Below are positions 23,596 through 35,275 of a stretch of 64,000 bases of DNA, piece after piece. The stretch is from Adiantum capillus-veneris (Eukaryota; Streptophyta; Polypodiopsida; Polypodiales; Pteridaceae). Numbering within the stretch: position 1 is the stretch's first letter; each line of letters begins with the position of its first letter. The notes under the pieces are model-generated. The model was not told the origin of the DNA. It did not search any database and worked only from the letters and a program-made list of their open reading frames with translations. The stretch spans positions 112,722,549 to 112,786,548 of the forward strand of contig CM043953.1 of the NCBI GenBank assembly GCA_014529385.2. Direction: 5' to 3'. The position numbers and the translations under genes were made by a program.

Positions 23596-24271
23596 TGTTG
23601 GGAGAAGAGGGGGCGATCGACCGCTTAAAGTACTCAACATAAGCTTTCAAGCCATCACCATCAAACTGTCCACCTCTTCTTCCAATTTCCAAGCACACAC
23701 ACTCACCTAGACTATGACACACACACACAGTAAACAGAGAATTGATATAGACAAGCTTGTAAGGAGGTGTAAGAGATGTGTAAGAGATGGAGACTAGATT
23801 AGAGAGTACACAGCAAAATAACCATAGCTTAAGAGAGTAGAGAAGAGAATCTGCAAGAGAAAGGCCTAAATCTAGCCCCAAACTCCACGGCACCTCTCTT
23901 GTGGAGTTGGTATTTAATATATTATTTTTGAGTTTGAGGTGCCAAAAATTGAGGCCCCTCTTTTACAACCACTTCACTTTTGTAAATGAGTGAAGCTCAT
24001 TAGTTCTTGCATGACCCATAAGGGGAGTTCCCACTACAATTATTTACAAAGCCATAGTGGCTTATTGAAATGAGATTCTAAGATACTGTGCAACTATAAA
24101 ATGGCCAAGAATAATTGCCGTCACCTCTTCATCAACTCCCCGCATTCCACTCTACAAAATCATCATCAACTCAATTAGTAAAATAAATAGACAGCACATA
24201 ATTAACCATTACGCCCAGCTATCCCAATTGCAGTTAACCACTACAACAGGAGGGTGCCCAGTCTCGTAACA
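23596..24271 (-). repeat. 5' LTR of element C
   Basis: It begins tgttgggaga and ends ctcgtaaca, 676 bp, and pairs with 17332-17983. It is followed by the target duplication actag. The extra 24 bp lies in the CA-rich part near 23700-23725. Confidence 0.95.
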
Positions 24272-24702
24272 ACTAGGTCTTATAAATCTTAGTCAAGTAA
24301 GTCGGTGATTTGGTTTTGTATCTCCGTGTTCACAACTGGGTGTAGATGATAAGGTGCTCTACACAAGAAGGGTCACTACTCAGGATAATGCCAATTTTAT
24401 GGCCTGCAGGGCATGAAGGTGAAATTCTAGGAGGCAAATTATGCAGACAATAATCCTTAAACTGTGAGAGAAAGTCATCATGCGAAGAGTGGTGTACAAT
24501 TTCAATTTTAGTAGAGATTTTAGTCACAAGCACTAGTTATGTTTTTCCTTACTTTCTAATGGATCATTTGGCTTGAGTGTGAGAAAGGAGTGGAATTTTT
24601 TTATGTTCAAGATTTCTTGGATGAAAAAAGTTTTATTTCCTTGGGTAAGAGTAAATGTGTGTGTTTTATAGTTGATCGGTGGATTAAACTCATGATGAAA
24701 AG
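24272..24702 (-). pseudogene. RT start and protease end of element B
   Basis: B resumes exactly at C's target duplication (actaggtctt...). On the minus strand it encodes a decayed version of the RT start of C, for example DDFLSQFKDYCLHNLPP (compare DEFLSQFKDCFMHDLPP in C). It breaks off at 24702, where an A-family LTR starts with TG. The rest of B (gag, 5' LTR) is not seen in this window. Confidence 0.85.
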
Positions 24703-25741
24703 TGTCATAAAATCTAATATCTAACTAATCCAAATGATTTTCTCATATTAAATTGATCATTTAATGTGGGAGAATAAACGGGAACAAGAGACGTGTACTT
24801 ATGGATCTATCTCAGTACGAGACCAAAGTCAATGGATCCAAATGAGAAATGGTGTGTCAAAGATAAATTCTAGCTATTGGAGCTTGAAAGCCCTTAGGGT
24901 TAGCTTCATGAAAGACCTCCAAAGGGTAGTGTTAAAAGTCCTTAGACCTAGGACCTTAGGCAAGCTAGGGCTGAGCTTGAGATGGGAACCCGACCCAAGC
25001 TTGAAGTGCTTGTCATGCTTGCTGACTAAGGTGCTTGTCATGCACGATGATTAAGGTGCTTGAGGTGCTTGTCATGTTTATGAATAAGGTGCTTGAGGAG
25101 CTTCATGACTAAGGTGCTCAAGGGGTGGGGTGTTCCAAAATCAACATGGTCCCTACAAGAAGGTGGGCGAGCCCTAAAGCTAGGGGCATAAGAGAGAACA
25201 CACATACACTCACTCAAGCCAAGCCCAAGACCTAAGAGGAAGCAAGGAAACATGTCAAGCACTTGCACATTCTGCCCTCATGTAGTTTCTAAAGCCTATT
25301 GGTTGACCTCTAAAGGGATCGAATCAAAATTTAATTTTTTTAATTGATTCTTTAAGCATTTTTCAAGCCCTTTCTCTCAAAGGGGAAAGGAGGACACTTG
25401 TCCAATGGTACCTTGCTTGATTGATATGTCTAATGCATGTGATTAGCTAGTATAGAGAAGGTCCAATCAACTTCAAGCTTGAGCTAAGAAGAGGAGTCGA
25501 TCCACACTCACACACACACTCATTCTCATGGTGTGTTGAGCAAGAACTCCATCTCCTTCTCCAAGATTGAGAAGTTGAGAGCCTACACCAACAACTCTTG
25601 GCTATGGGATGCAAATCCAACCAAGAGCCATGCTTCAAAGTGCAAGCTTGTAATCTTCTTCATCTCCATTACTATGGTACTATGCTATGCTAAGCTACAA
25701 GAGTAATATGAGTGAGGAAATTATTTCTTTCTCGTAAGTTA
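24703..25741 (+). mobile_element. Partial A-family LTR G, opposite orientation
   Basis: From tgtcataaaatct this is the reverse complement of the right end of A's LTR and runs for about 1 kb. It stops near 25741 where a forward LTR starts. The clean TG at 24703 suggests a normal insertion end inside B. About 0.5 kb of this LTR is missing after the junction. Confidence 0.8.
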
Positions 25742-26404
25742 TGTAATGAAAATGGCATATTAACTTTGAGAGTAGCAGAAATTAGAGAAGTACTATTTAG
25801 GAAATTACTTTGTGAGCATAGCGGGTGAACTTAATTGATGGTAGCAACATACACACAACATTTAGTTAACTTGGCATGAAAAATACTTTTGCAAGAGAGA
25901 GAATTTAGAGAACATGACAACAGTCGAGGACCGGATTTATTCTGGAGCCGATCTCCCCTCCAATAGACATTTGTATTATAGTTTCTCCCATCAAGAGAGA
26001 CTTGTTACAGTACAATCTTTGTGTTTCTTGTGACCTAGGTGATGCAATGAAGATGGAAAGCTTCATGCATCATGGAGTATAACATAAACTTCGTGGAAAG
26101 ACTTAACTATCCCAAGCCTCAGTCCCAAGACCTCAAACACCTTCGAAGGTGGAGAGAGCTAGCAGGGAATGAGGGTAGGGAAGAGGAAGAAGAAACATTT
26201 CATAGGAGAAATAATTAGTTCCTCACTTATCATCACTCTTCTTGCTATCATACAGTAATGAAGATGGAGAAGATGGCAAGCTTAAGCATTGAAGCATGGC
26301 TCTTGATTGGATTTGCATTCCATAGCCAAGAGTGTTGATGTAGGCTCTTAACCTCTCTACTTGCTTGGAGAAGGACAGGAAGCGCTTGCACTTTGCACAA
26401 TACA

Positions 26405-26489
<85 letters not shown>

Positions 26490-27202
26490 AGAGTATACCC
26501 CTCAAGCATGCCTCCTACTTGCTTTGGTCGACCCCCCCTTGTAGCTCATGCTTGAAACTCATTGGATCCCTCGGGCCTAGCCAATCACAAGCAAGAGTCA
26601 TACCAAGTAATCATACTAGTCATGGGACAAGTGTCCCCCTTTCCTCTTTGAGAGAGATTACTTGATAAATGCAAAAGCAATTAATTAAATCTACTAATTT
26701 ATCATTTGACCCCTTGGGTGGCCAACCAATAGGCTTTAAGCACACCATGAGGGCAACATGAGGAGGAACTTGACAAGTGTCCCTTTTGCTTTCTCTGTAT
26801 AAAGCTTGCCTTCTGTGAGTGTGTGTGTGTGTGTGTTCTCTCTCATCCCCCCTCTTGTAGGGCTTGCCCCCTCCTTGTAGGGATTGATGACTGACTTTTG
26901 CATACCTTACCTCAAGCACCTTAGTCAGCAAGCATGACAAAGCACCTCAAGCTTGGGTGGTGTTCCCACAAGCACCTCAAGCTCCCTAGTCGGTAAGCAC
27001 AACAAGTACCTCAAGAACCTTATTCAGCAAGCACGACAAGAACCTCAACTACCTTAGTCATCAAGCGTGACAAGCACCTCAAGCACCTTAAGCTTGGGCC
27101 GGGTTTCCACCTCAAGCTCAGCTTTAGCTTACCTAAGGTCAAAGGACTCTTAAACACTAACCTATGGAGGTCTTCAATGAAGCTAACCCTAAGGTATTTA
27201 AG
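25742..27202 (-). mobile_element. A-family LTR H, interrupted by D
   Basis: It begins tgtaatgaaa and is colinear with A's LTR (15642-17100) until about 27196, where it meets D's truncated LTR. It forms a head-to-head pair with G. H's internal 3' end reappears at 35667-36074, beyond element D, so D was inserted in H and some sequence around the left junction was deleted afterwards. Confidence 0.8.
26406..26487. repeat. (GT)n microsatellite
   Basis: About 40 uninterrupted GT units inside H's LTR. A's LTR has a much shorter GT tract at a different place (16670-16700), so this array expanded in H. Confidence 0.95.
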
Positions 27203-27459
27203 CATTCATGTATATTCCAGACTCAGAGTTACAACAGTAGATGCCATGAATATCATAGAGATTGGTTAAGTTACATCAAAAGACAGGTATGCCCCTCCAT
27301 ATACAACCGCTGCTCCAACGCAGATCGGGAATGGTGCACACACTCATGTCCCATAAAATCCCGTGAAGAACTGTTTCTATGGCCACCACATACCGCATGA
27401 CTCCTGATCCGCAGTGTCCATACCTCCGCAGGACCGCATGTGTGGCTAATGCCGTAACA
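27203..27459 (-). repeat. Truncated 3' LTR of element D
   Basis: It matches 35412-35666 with about 13 differences. The first 136 bp of the LTR are missing at the junction with H. No obvious polypurine tract lies at its inner edge. Confidence 0.85.
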
Positions 27460-29529
27460 TCTGGCATGCACGGTGGATTGCGCGAACCCACACTCAGCGC
27501 CTCGGTTGGAAGGTTCCGGTGGTTGCTCTGCACCCTGCTCTGGTGAAGAGGAAATATCAATATAGCCAAAGCCTCTAAAATCTACAGTATGTGCCCGATA
27601 GACCTCATCCAGAAGATGTGGATCTATCTCAATTTGTTCCGGCCAGGCAACCCGAGGAATAAACTGCGTTGGCAAAGAGATAGATTGAGGCGGTTGTGGC
27701 AGAGGAGAAAGAGGTGTATGTAACGGATAATAGCGAGAAAGGTATCTATTAAGAGAAGACCAAAATGGAGCGCAAGGTGGTAGACTGAGAGAAAAAGAAT
27801 GAGCTAAGGTGTCCACCCAAAAACAGACCCTGCGTCACTCCTTACGAAATCGACGAATCATTTTCTGCAAACGAGATACATGAGCCTGGGCTTCAGCACA
27901 ATCCTCTGTAGCTTGTGCCCAATCAGCAACATCAAAACCCTCGGGAACAACACTCTTACCTCTGTCAGTGTTGGATCACTCGGGTTGGTGCACCACAACC
28001 TGCTGAGTGGGTGGCTGTGCTCTCACCTCAGCAGCCAAGCGTGTGCTCCAGCTTTGTAATTGATAATCCAAAAAAAATTCAGAGATCTTCCTGCATCTCC
28101 ACTGCCAATGCGTCCAAATCAGTCATGTTGATCATTACATCGCCAGGGTGCGAGGCTAAGTAGGAGACTAGGCTATGCTGTGTTCTCAGCTGAAGAAGTT
28201 CCTCTTGGATAGAGGCCACAAACTCAGCATTAGCCTCTCTTAACATTTGTATTTCCACCCCTTACTGGCAAGTTGTGGCAGTCAGCTCTTCATTTTGAGT
28301 GGTTAACTCGGCAATGTGAGTCTGCGAAGCCGCTACCTGCGCTTCCAACTCATTGACTCGTCCCTCTGTGGCTGGGGCTGGCAAGGCCGCACGAATAGAC
28401 TCTGCAAGTCTGCTCAAAAATGTGCCGCATGCCTGTAATTGGTCAGCAGGGGTCGCTGCTGCCGTAGCCTCCCAGGGTAGCGCTGCGGGGAGAGTACCTC
28501 CCATCGAGGTAGCCGCATTAGTAGTCCCCGAAGTTTCTGGTTGAGCGGGGACATCCGTAGCCGGAGAAGAGCTCGTCCGCAAAGGAGTAGCATTATTCAC
28601 TCTCTCCTGCATTCGGCGACGCTAGCGAGCCACCACAGAATCTTCCGAAACAAGAGATGCACTTGCCAGAGGTGGTGTCGAAAATTGTTGTTCCTCCCTT
28701 CCGCGCTTGCGGCTTGCTGATCCTGCACCTGCAATGGCCATCTCTTGGGCTCCAGAAGATACCACTGATGTCGATGGACCAGGCAAATCCCCAACGCCCA
28801 CCTGCTGCTGCTGTGTTTCCCTCTCACCCGGCATTGCCAAGCTGTGTGTTTGCAACAGCGGACATTAGTGCCTTGGACCATCAAGCGATCATCTTCAAAG
28901 TGGCAGAGAGGACGCAGGGCGAGAGAAAAAACTTCTCTCAACGGAAAAATCAATGTGAGCAGTTGGCCCACCTTTGTATTGGTTGGGGTATTCCTCCCCA
29001 ACTGTGCCATCACTCATTGGCACTCTGCCAGCAGTCGCTCTCTGACCACCGTTGCCCAAGCTACTGGCCCAAAGTTGGCCGAATGCAACACATTTCTTGC
29101 TCGGGTCGAAATGGTATAAGTTTTGGCCTGCAGCCAAATGGCCTTGAGAAACCACCTATATGCATCCCTGGTTGCTACATCTGACAACCCTGACAGTTTA
29201 TACTCCCCTTTGACCTTCAAACCAAATTCTTGTTCTACATCTGCAACAGGGATCACATGAGAGGCGCGCACCACGCCATCGTTAGGCAAACAGCAACACC
29301 TTGAAATCCTTTCTGCGGTCCACTGAATCTGCTGATTATTCAGCACCACCATATCACCCGCAGCGAGTTGCTCAATCAAACCTACTGCCTGCGGGTGAAC
29401 TAGGATCCCTTGCCAATCCAGGTTGGTGAACACACGCAGCCACAAGTCTTGCAGCCATGCGTCCACTCGTTGAAGCGCGAGCTGCTGCACGGGAGTGAAA
29501 GGGACACATTGCAGAAGGGAAGCTGTCAT
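27460..29529 (-). pseudogene. Extra post-integrase ORF of element D
   Basis: A likely start is the ATG at 29529 (MTASLLQC). The N-terminal part (QRVDAWLQDLWLRVF, NNQQIQWTAERISRCCCLP, GEYKLSGLSDVATRDAYRWF) resembles the folded domain of the plant transposon protein family Transposase_32 (putative). A TGA at 29014-29016 is followed in frame by further coding sequence. Next, in shifted frames, come a KRGRE basic patch, an Ala/Glu-rich coiled coil (AQVAASQTHIAELTTQNEEL, 28262-28612), RLQKMIRRFRKE and a proline-rich tail (27480-27816). Just upstream of the ATG, 29530-29620 encodes a hydrophobic run. Related gypsy elements often carry an additional ORF here; its role is not settled. Assignment is inference. 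Confidence 0.55.
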
Positions 29530-29784
29530 GGTGGCGATGAGATGAAGGAGCAGAGAGTAGAGCACTAAGAGCGCACGCCACACGAAACAAGAGAACCACA
29601 ATAAAAAATTTCTGCATGCAGTAGTAACCTTTCCACAATGAGTTCCCAAAATAGGGCGATCCACGGTGTCACAACCATCATAGATCCTTCCCCGCTTTCC
29701 AAGATTGCATGCAAAAGAATCCCCAATCATGATTAGGGCGGCTTTCGGCTCTTGTACCACAACAAAGGGGCACTGAATCGTGGT

Positions 29785-30900
29785 AGGTGAAACATAATGG
29801 CGCAGTCTGAAACCATTGACCGGCACAGAAATAACCTCCCCCCTTAAATCCGCCAAATAAAAAGAGATGGGTCCACACGCTTGAAAAATCCAGAATGATC
29901 CTGACCACCGTAATTTAAGCTTCCCCGGCATCTTCCCGAGACGGGAATTGAAGACAAGGATCAGCTCTCCCCGAACAAATTGCCGTGCTTTCGGGCGATC
30001 CAGCCATTTTTTCCGCCTAGAGTGCAGATCCTGCAACACCGCAAAACTATTCAGCTGCTCTTCATCCAATTCCTGCAAAACATCCAATCGATAAATCACA
30101 AAATCCTCCGGAAGAAGCCGATCCACAATCAACATCCGCATACTCGGAATCACATGCTCCACCGGAGTGATTGCCTCCATGCCAAATGCCAACTTAAAAG
30201 GAGTCAATCCTGTTGCCACTTTATAAGCTGTCCAATAGGCCCATAAGGCGGAAGGAAGTTTCACATCCCAATCCGTCCGATGCATATTCACCAACTTTGT
30301 TAAAATCCGAATCAATTGCTTATTAGTTGATTCTGCTTGCCCATTCGCCTGAGGATAATATGGAGAAGATTTCCTGTGTAATACAAAATAGAACCGTAGC
30401 ATTCTCTCCATCACCTTATTCAAAAAATGACTTCCCCTGTCACTAACCAACTCAATAGGGCAGCCATATCTAGAAAAGATATCCTTATATAAGCATCCCG
30501 CCACAAAAACTGCAGTGTTGTCTTTCAAAGGCCATGCCTCCACCCATTTGGTAGCGTAATCCGTAGCTGTTAAGATATACTTATTTCCTGTGTGAGCTGC
30601 CACTGGTTTAAAAGGACCAACAAAATCCAAACCCCACTTTTGAAAAGGCTCCAAAGGCAGAACTGGCTGAAAAGGCATTCTGGACCGTTCGGTAGGTTTC
30701 CCCAACTGCTAACACACATCACACTGTTGCACATAATTTCTCGCATCCTGAAAAAATGTGGGCCACCATAATCCAGATTGGAGAACCTTTTGAGCTGTGA
30801 TTAATGCTGCAAAGTGACCTCACGTAATACCAGTATGGACTTCCTCTAATACTGCTTACTGCTCCTGTGGTAGCACACATCGGAGTAACACCTCTGCCAC
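29785..30900 (-). pseudogene. Integrase of element D
   Basis: The frame gives the core with acids in WGLDFVGPF, LVSDRGSHFLN and ANGQAESTNK, followed by the C-terminal domain (ARQFVRGELILVFNSRLGK, LKLRWSGSFWIFQACG). At the zinc-binding CX2C a stop (TAG, about 30710) replaces a probable CAG. The C-terminal domain ends near 29785 (RLRHYV), after which the frame stays open into sequence without integrase similarity. No chromodomain. Confidence 0.85.
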
Positions 30901-32928
30901 TGTACGATAATAGAGCTTCCCCATAATAATCTCAAAAATTCGGCTTCTGATAACCATACTTTTCCTCTGATGGCTGGACAAGAAAGAAGGCATTTCGCCG
31001 CTGTCAAGAAAATGAAACATCTCCTCATACCATGTCCATGGAATGCTAGGAATAACCCTTGCCTGTTGCGGGAGTGTGTTATCCTCTGCAGCTACTCCTG
31101 TTAGAAACAGAGACGCATCCAAAAATTCATCAGCTACACCCATCGGCGGCTCTCCGGAATCTAACCTAGATAGGTAGTCAGCCACCGCATGCTGGGCCCC
31201 TCGCCAATGTATGACCCCAAAGTCAAATTCCTGCAGCAAAAGCACTCATCTGGCCAATCTTCCCGTCAAATTCTGTTGCCTTACCAGGTATAAAAGAGCC
31301 GAATGGTCCACATGGAAGAAAAAACGTCGGCCCAACAGATAGTGTCGGAATTTCCTCACTGAATAAATCATCCCTAAACATTCCCTTTTAGTTACAGAAT
31401 AATTTCTTTCTGTGGATGATAATCGTCTACTGGCATAATAGACAGGTCGGAACCATCCTTGACTTTGTTCCTGCATCAGCACACTGTCAATAGCTTGATC
31501 CGAAGCATCCACGAACACATGAAAATCCTCACCCCAATTTGGTGCCAGCATAATCGGAGCTTTGGATAGCTGCAGTTTTAATCTCCGAAAAGCCAAATCA
31601 CATTCCTGTGTCCATTCAAAATCTATAGCATGAGCTTCCTGAGTAATCGGGATTGCCAAATGCACGACAAACCGCAAATGCCTCCCGTGCCATCGGACTT
31701 GACCTAGGAAAATCTGACATTGCTTCTGGTTCCGCAGTGTAGGTGCTTCCATAATTGCGGCAATTTTATCCGGATGCACAGAAATACCATCTTCAGAAAT
31801 TATATGCCTCAGTAACCTGCCACTGCGGACAGCAAATGCACACTTTAAAGGATTTAAACTGAATTTCACCTCTCTGCATTTCATAAAGCATAACCGTAAT
31901 TGTTTCAAATGCTCCAATTGTGCTCCAAAAACACTGAAATCATCCATAAAAATCCTCATAAAATCCGTCAAATAAGGCCCAAAGATTTGAAACATATCCC
32001 TTTGAAAAGTGGAAGGTGCATTCCGCAATCCAAACCACATTATAAAAGCTGTTTTTGGTTGATCCTGCAATGCCATTCGGATTTGATTATATCCACTAAA
32101 TCCATCCAAAAAAGTATACATTTCATGTCCTGCTACATCATCCAAAATGGAATCCAAAAACGGAAGAGGAAAAGGATCTAGAAGAGTAGCTGCATTCAAT
32201 TTCCAGTAATCCACACAAATTCGGATTTGCTTATTTTTCTTTGATACGACCACAATTGGAGAAATCCACTCCGGATTATCAATAGGGGTAATAAAACCCA
32301 CTTCCAACAGGCGATCAATTCCCATCTTAACTTGCTTTGCCACATTCGGATTCATCCTGTATGAGTGCTGCTTCACTGGCACCGCATCCGGTTTCAGATT
32401 GATCGTATGCTGATAAAACTTAGGATCCAATCCCTGCATATCCGCATATTCCCATGCGAAAACATCCTTAAACTCTGTCAGTAACTTGATCAAATCATCT
32501 CTAAAACTTGCCTCCAGCTGCTTACTAATGTTTATGGGCTGCGACTCCACTTGCTCCCCAAGAAAAACCTTCTCTAATTCATCTTCCTTAACCCTTGTAA
32601 TTTTTCCCATTTGCGCCTCAAACGCTCGTTCTTGCTGAATCACGTCCTCCAATGATTCAGGACTCGGAAGCACCTGTTGTTGCTCTCCTATTCCTCCTGG
32701 AGTTCCTAAAACCCTCACCGAATTCCCTTTCAGAATTAGAGAAATATCCGCAAGGTATAGAGAAACCAAATCCGGGTTAGCTTTGAGAAATTGTTCCTCT
32801 TCATCCTCTTCTAATCCTTCCACCATATTAACTGTTTCAGCTATCAGTGGCCATGCTGCCTGAACTGGTTGTCGGCATGTTCCCAGCATCACACGCACTT
32901 CTCTTTTACCCTTCCTTACTGTAAGCAT
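30856..32928 (-). pseudogene. Reverse transcriptase and RNase H of element D
   Basis: Frames 31246-32928 and 30856-31245 are consecutive with one stop or shift between them. RT blocks: YRMNPNVAKQVKMGIDRLLE, ICVDYWKLN, TFLDGFSGYNQI, GLRNAPSTFQRDM and catalytic IFMDDFSVFG. RNase H: FHVFVDASDQAIDSVLMQEQ, TKRECLGMIYSVRKFRHYL and HWRGAQHAVADYLSRL. The RT box order and spacing are complete. Compared with the usual gypsy sequence MPFGLTNAP this copy reads WFGLRNAP. Confidence 0.9.
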
Positions 32929-32958
32929 ATTTGCTTCCCAATTATGCTTTACCCTCGC

Positions 32959-33731
32959 TTATCGTAACCAGGGTGTTCCTAAGATAATGTGATAATCCTG
33001 ATTATGATCTTCAATATTCAAGACTACTAAGGAAACAGCAAAGGATAAGCCCACCACATCCAAAACAATGCCCCGAAGTAAACCCACTGGTTGCACTCTT
33101 CTTTGATCTGACATGCGGACTACAAAGGGTGCAGGCTCCCAATCACTGAGACCAAAACGCTCACACGCTCCTTGGGTGATAATGTTTACCCCCGCTCCTC
33201 CATCCAAGAGTACCTTGTCAATGTATGTGCCATGGTATCGAACTGAAAGCTCCGGAATGCGGGTATCTATGATCCTATTAGCTGACAACGGGACTGAATC
33301 ATCATCCTCGCTTTCAACCTTCCCAATGGCGACTTCCCGCAGCTCAGTGGCCGATTGTCGCAGCAATGCATTATGGAAATTCGAGACTAATTTCAGCAAT
33401 GAACCCAGAGGTACTTGAATTGGTGACATGAGAACCTCTTTCCAAACTGAATTCCACTCCTCCTGTTCTTTAATATCATCCTTATTTCCAGCTTTCCCTT
33501 CCTTTATTTCCAGACCCACAGTCGATGGATAGTCGATGTCGATGGTCCTGCTATCTTCACTGATGGTGCGGATTGTGGCAACCAGGACACAGTCTTTTTC
33601 CGCACTTCCTCCTGAACCGTCCAATCCGGAATTTTCACATCGGGAGTTGGAACCACACTTTTACCCGATCGCGTGATTAATGAAAGCACTGGGTCAGACT
33701 CCTCCAGTCCTTCAATCTGAACCATAGCCAC
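32959..33731 (-). pseudogene. Aspartic protease region of element D
   Basis: The frame 32959-33624 has the active site KVLLDGGAGVNIIT with downstream ILGTPWL. DGGAG instead of DSGA is common in Athila/Tat-type proteases. The upstream frame 33504-33731 carries the Gag-protease linker (SLITRSGKSVVPTPD) and overlaps in a different register, so a frameshift lies near 33550. The join to RT at 32930-32958 also has a stop. Confidence 0.8.
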
Positions 33732-33758
33732 ACTAGGTTGTTTCCCTGCAGCGCGTTC

Positions 33759-35231
33759 CTACTTTTTCTGATCGTATTCCATAGCTTCAGTACACTCAGA
33801 TCTCCAATGTCCATCCCCCAAACAGAAAAGGCATGTCTTGGGGCGATTAGGATCTCGGCCACCTCTTCCGCGACCTCGTCCTCCCCCTTGACCCCGTCCT
33901 CCTGCTTGACCTTGCACAGGCGTCTCTGATGTATGAGCATGAGCCATCGCCATAGCAGGCTCTTGTCCCTGCCCTATCTGTGGTTGTTGCCAGTTAGAAG
34001 AGTCCCCTCTACTCCGACGACCCCGGCCATTGAAATAACATTCCACTGTATTATGAGTATTGGTCGTGCAAATCGCACACCACTTCTGATTCATTGCACA
34101 TTCCTGAGCAGCATGGCCCGGATTCCGACATTGGATACACCATATTTCCTTCAGACTTTTAGCCACTGCAGCCGATTCTGTCGATCCGGATGATACACAT
34201 TTCCCGTGACGCTGGGATTTTTTCCGTGGTGTCTCCTCCGATTCTTTCCCCGAATCGCTGTTGCCTGAGTCCGAGGAATCAGATACTGCGGATTCCGACT
34301 CCGAACTATCACTGCCACTGTCCTGTGACTTCCGATGAGATTTCTTCTTGTCTTTCTTCTTTGACTTCTTTGGATATTCCATATCCTCTAAAGCCTCTCC
34401 TGCTACTACAGCCCTAGCCATTACAGTATCCAGTGGAGTAGTTACCTTATCCACTGTTGCCATAGCCGTTCTAAGATCCTTGTTGAGCCCCCACAAAAAA
34501 TAATCATTCAGCACTTTGGCTGCCGGCCTTTGTGCCTGAGGTACCCTCTGCAAAAGCATCCGAAATTTTGCAGCATAATCCTCCACTGGCAATGACTTCT
34601 GCCGGAGCGTTCGAAGCTTCTCCAAATGTTGAGGGACTGTCTTTTCCGTTCGAAACCTTCGTAGAAACGCTATCGATCCGTCGGCATACGTCTGGAAATT
34701 GTCATCAGGGTATTCGGACAACCATTTCGCAGCTTTCAGTGAGAGTGTACATTCAAACACTGATTGTTGATGGAGAGGAATCACCACCCCAGGATGATTC
34801 AATCCATAAGCTTTATTGAATTGGCGCAAATGTGCATCAAGGTCTTCACTCGAAAGACCTCGAAACCGACTATACTTAATCTGAGGATGAGCCATCACCC
34901 CTTGCCCAACTGTTCCTCCTCCTCCCGGGAAAAGCTGACGAGCACTAGGAGGTCGAGACAGTGGCGGAGATACCCCCGGATTGCTTACCAGAGACGGTGG
35001 TGGAGCAACCCGTGTGGGTGAGGTTGAACGTACGACAGGAGGACATGACTGACTGCGCGGAGTACGTCTCGCTCGCCGCAACTGCCTACCACGCACCGGG
35101 CTTGGTGATGGAGATACAGATTCCTCAATCTGCGGTGAAGAAAAGACAAATTCATCTGAACCGCCTCTCCTCCGTCGTCTTCCTACAATTGGAACCACAG
35201 GGTCAGGCGGACCCTGCGACCTAGTGCGCAT
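33759..35231 (-). CDS. Gag of element D
   Basis: Open over 490 codons from ATG (MRTRSQGPPDPVV). An Arg/Pro/Ser-rich N-terminus precedes the capsid region (FRGLSSEDLDAHLRQFNKAY, AAKWLSEYPDDNFQTY, FRTEKTVPQHLEKLRTLRQ, VEDYAAKFRMLLQRV). A Lys/Ser/Glu-rich linker follows, then three zinc motifs: CIQCRNPGHAAQEC, CAICTTNTHNTVEC and CLFCLGDGHWRSEC. This is the best preserved reading frame of D. It ends just before the protease, suggesting separate gag and pol frames or a frameshift. Confidence 0.85.
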   Translation of the reverse strand: MRTRSQGPPDPVVPIVGRRRRRGGSDEFVFSSPQIEESVSPSPSPVRGRQLRRARRTPRSQSCPPVVRSTSPTRVAPPPSLVSNPGVSPPLSRPPSARQLFPGGGGTVGQGVMAHPQIKYSRFRGLSSEDLDAHLRQFNKAYGLNHPGVVIPLHQQSVFECTLSLKAAKWLSEYPDDNFQTYADGSIAFLRRFRTEKTVPQHLEKLRTLRQKSLPVEDYAAKFRMLLQRVPQAQRPAAKVLNDYFLWGLNKDLRTAMATVDKVTTPLDTVMARAVVAGEALEDMEYPKKSKKKDKKKSHRKSQDSGSDSSESESAVSDSSDSGNSDSGKESEETPRKKSQRHGKCVSSGSTESAAVAKSLKEIWCIQCRNPGHAAQECAMNQKWCAICTTNTHNTVECYFNGRGRRSRGDSSNWQQPQIGQGQEPAMAMAHAHTSETPVQGQAGGRGQGGGRGRGRGGRDPNRPKTCLFCLGDGHWRSECTEAMEYDQKK

Positions 35232-35275
35232 GCATATTCATCGCAGGTTGTTCATCACGCATCATGGTCACCAGA

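Larger units (their letters stand above)
17332..24271 (-). mobile_element. Young Ty3/gypsy element C, inserted in B
   Basis: Full-length minus-strand element with two LTRs (652 and 676 bp), primer site, polypurine tract, gag, protease, RT, RNase H and integrase. A perfect 5-bp target duplication, actag, flanks it (17327-17331 and 24272-24276). The LTRs differ by about five substitutions and a 24-bp indel, so it is the most recent datable insertion here. In spite of that its coding part has several stops and frameshifts, so it probably moved with proteins supplied by another copy or decayed quickly after insertion. B and C are related families. Confidence 0.95.

Noticed and set aside
28657-29184. 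Forward 175-codon frame
   Set aside because: It lies opposite the extra ORF of element D and has no recognisable domain.
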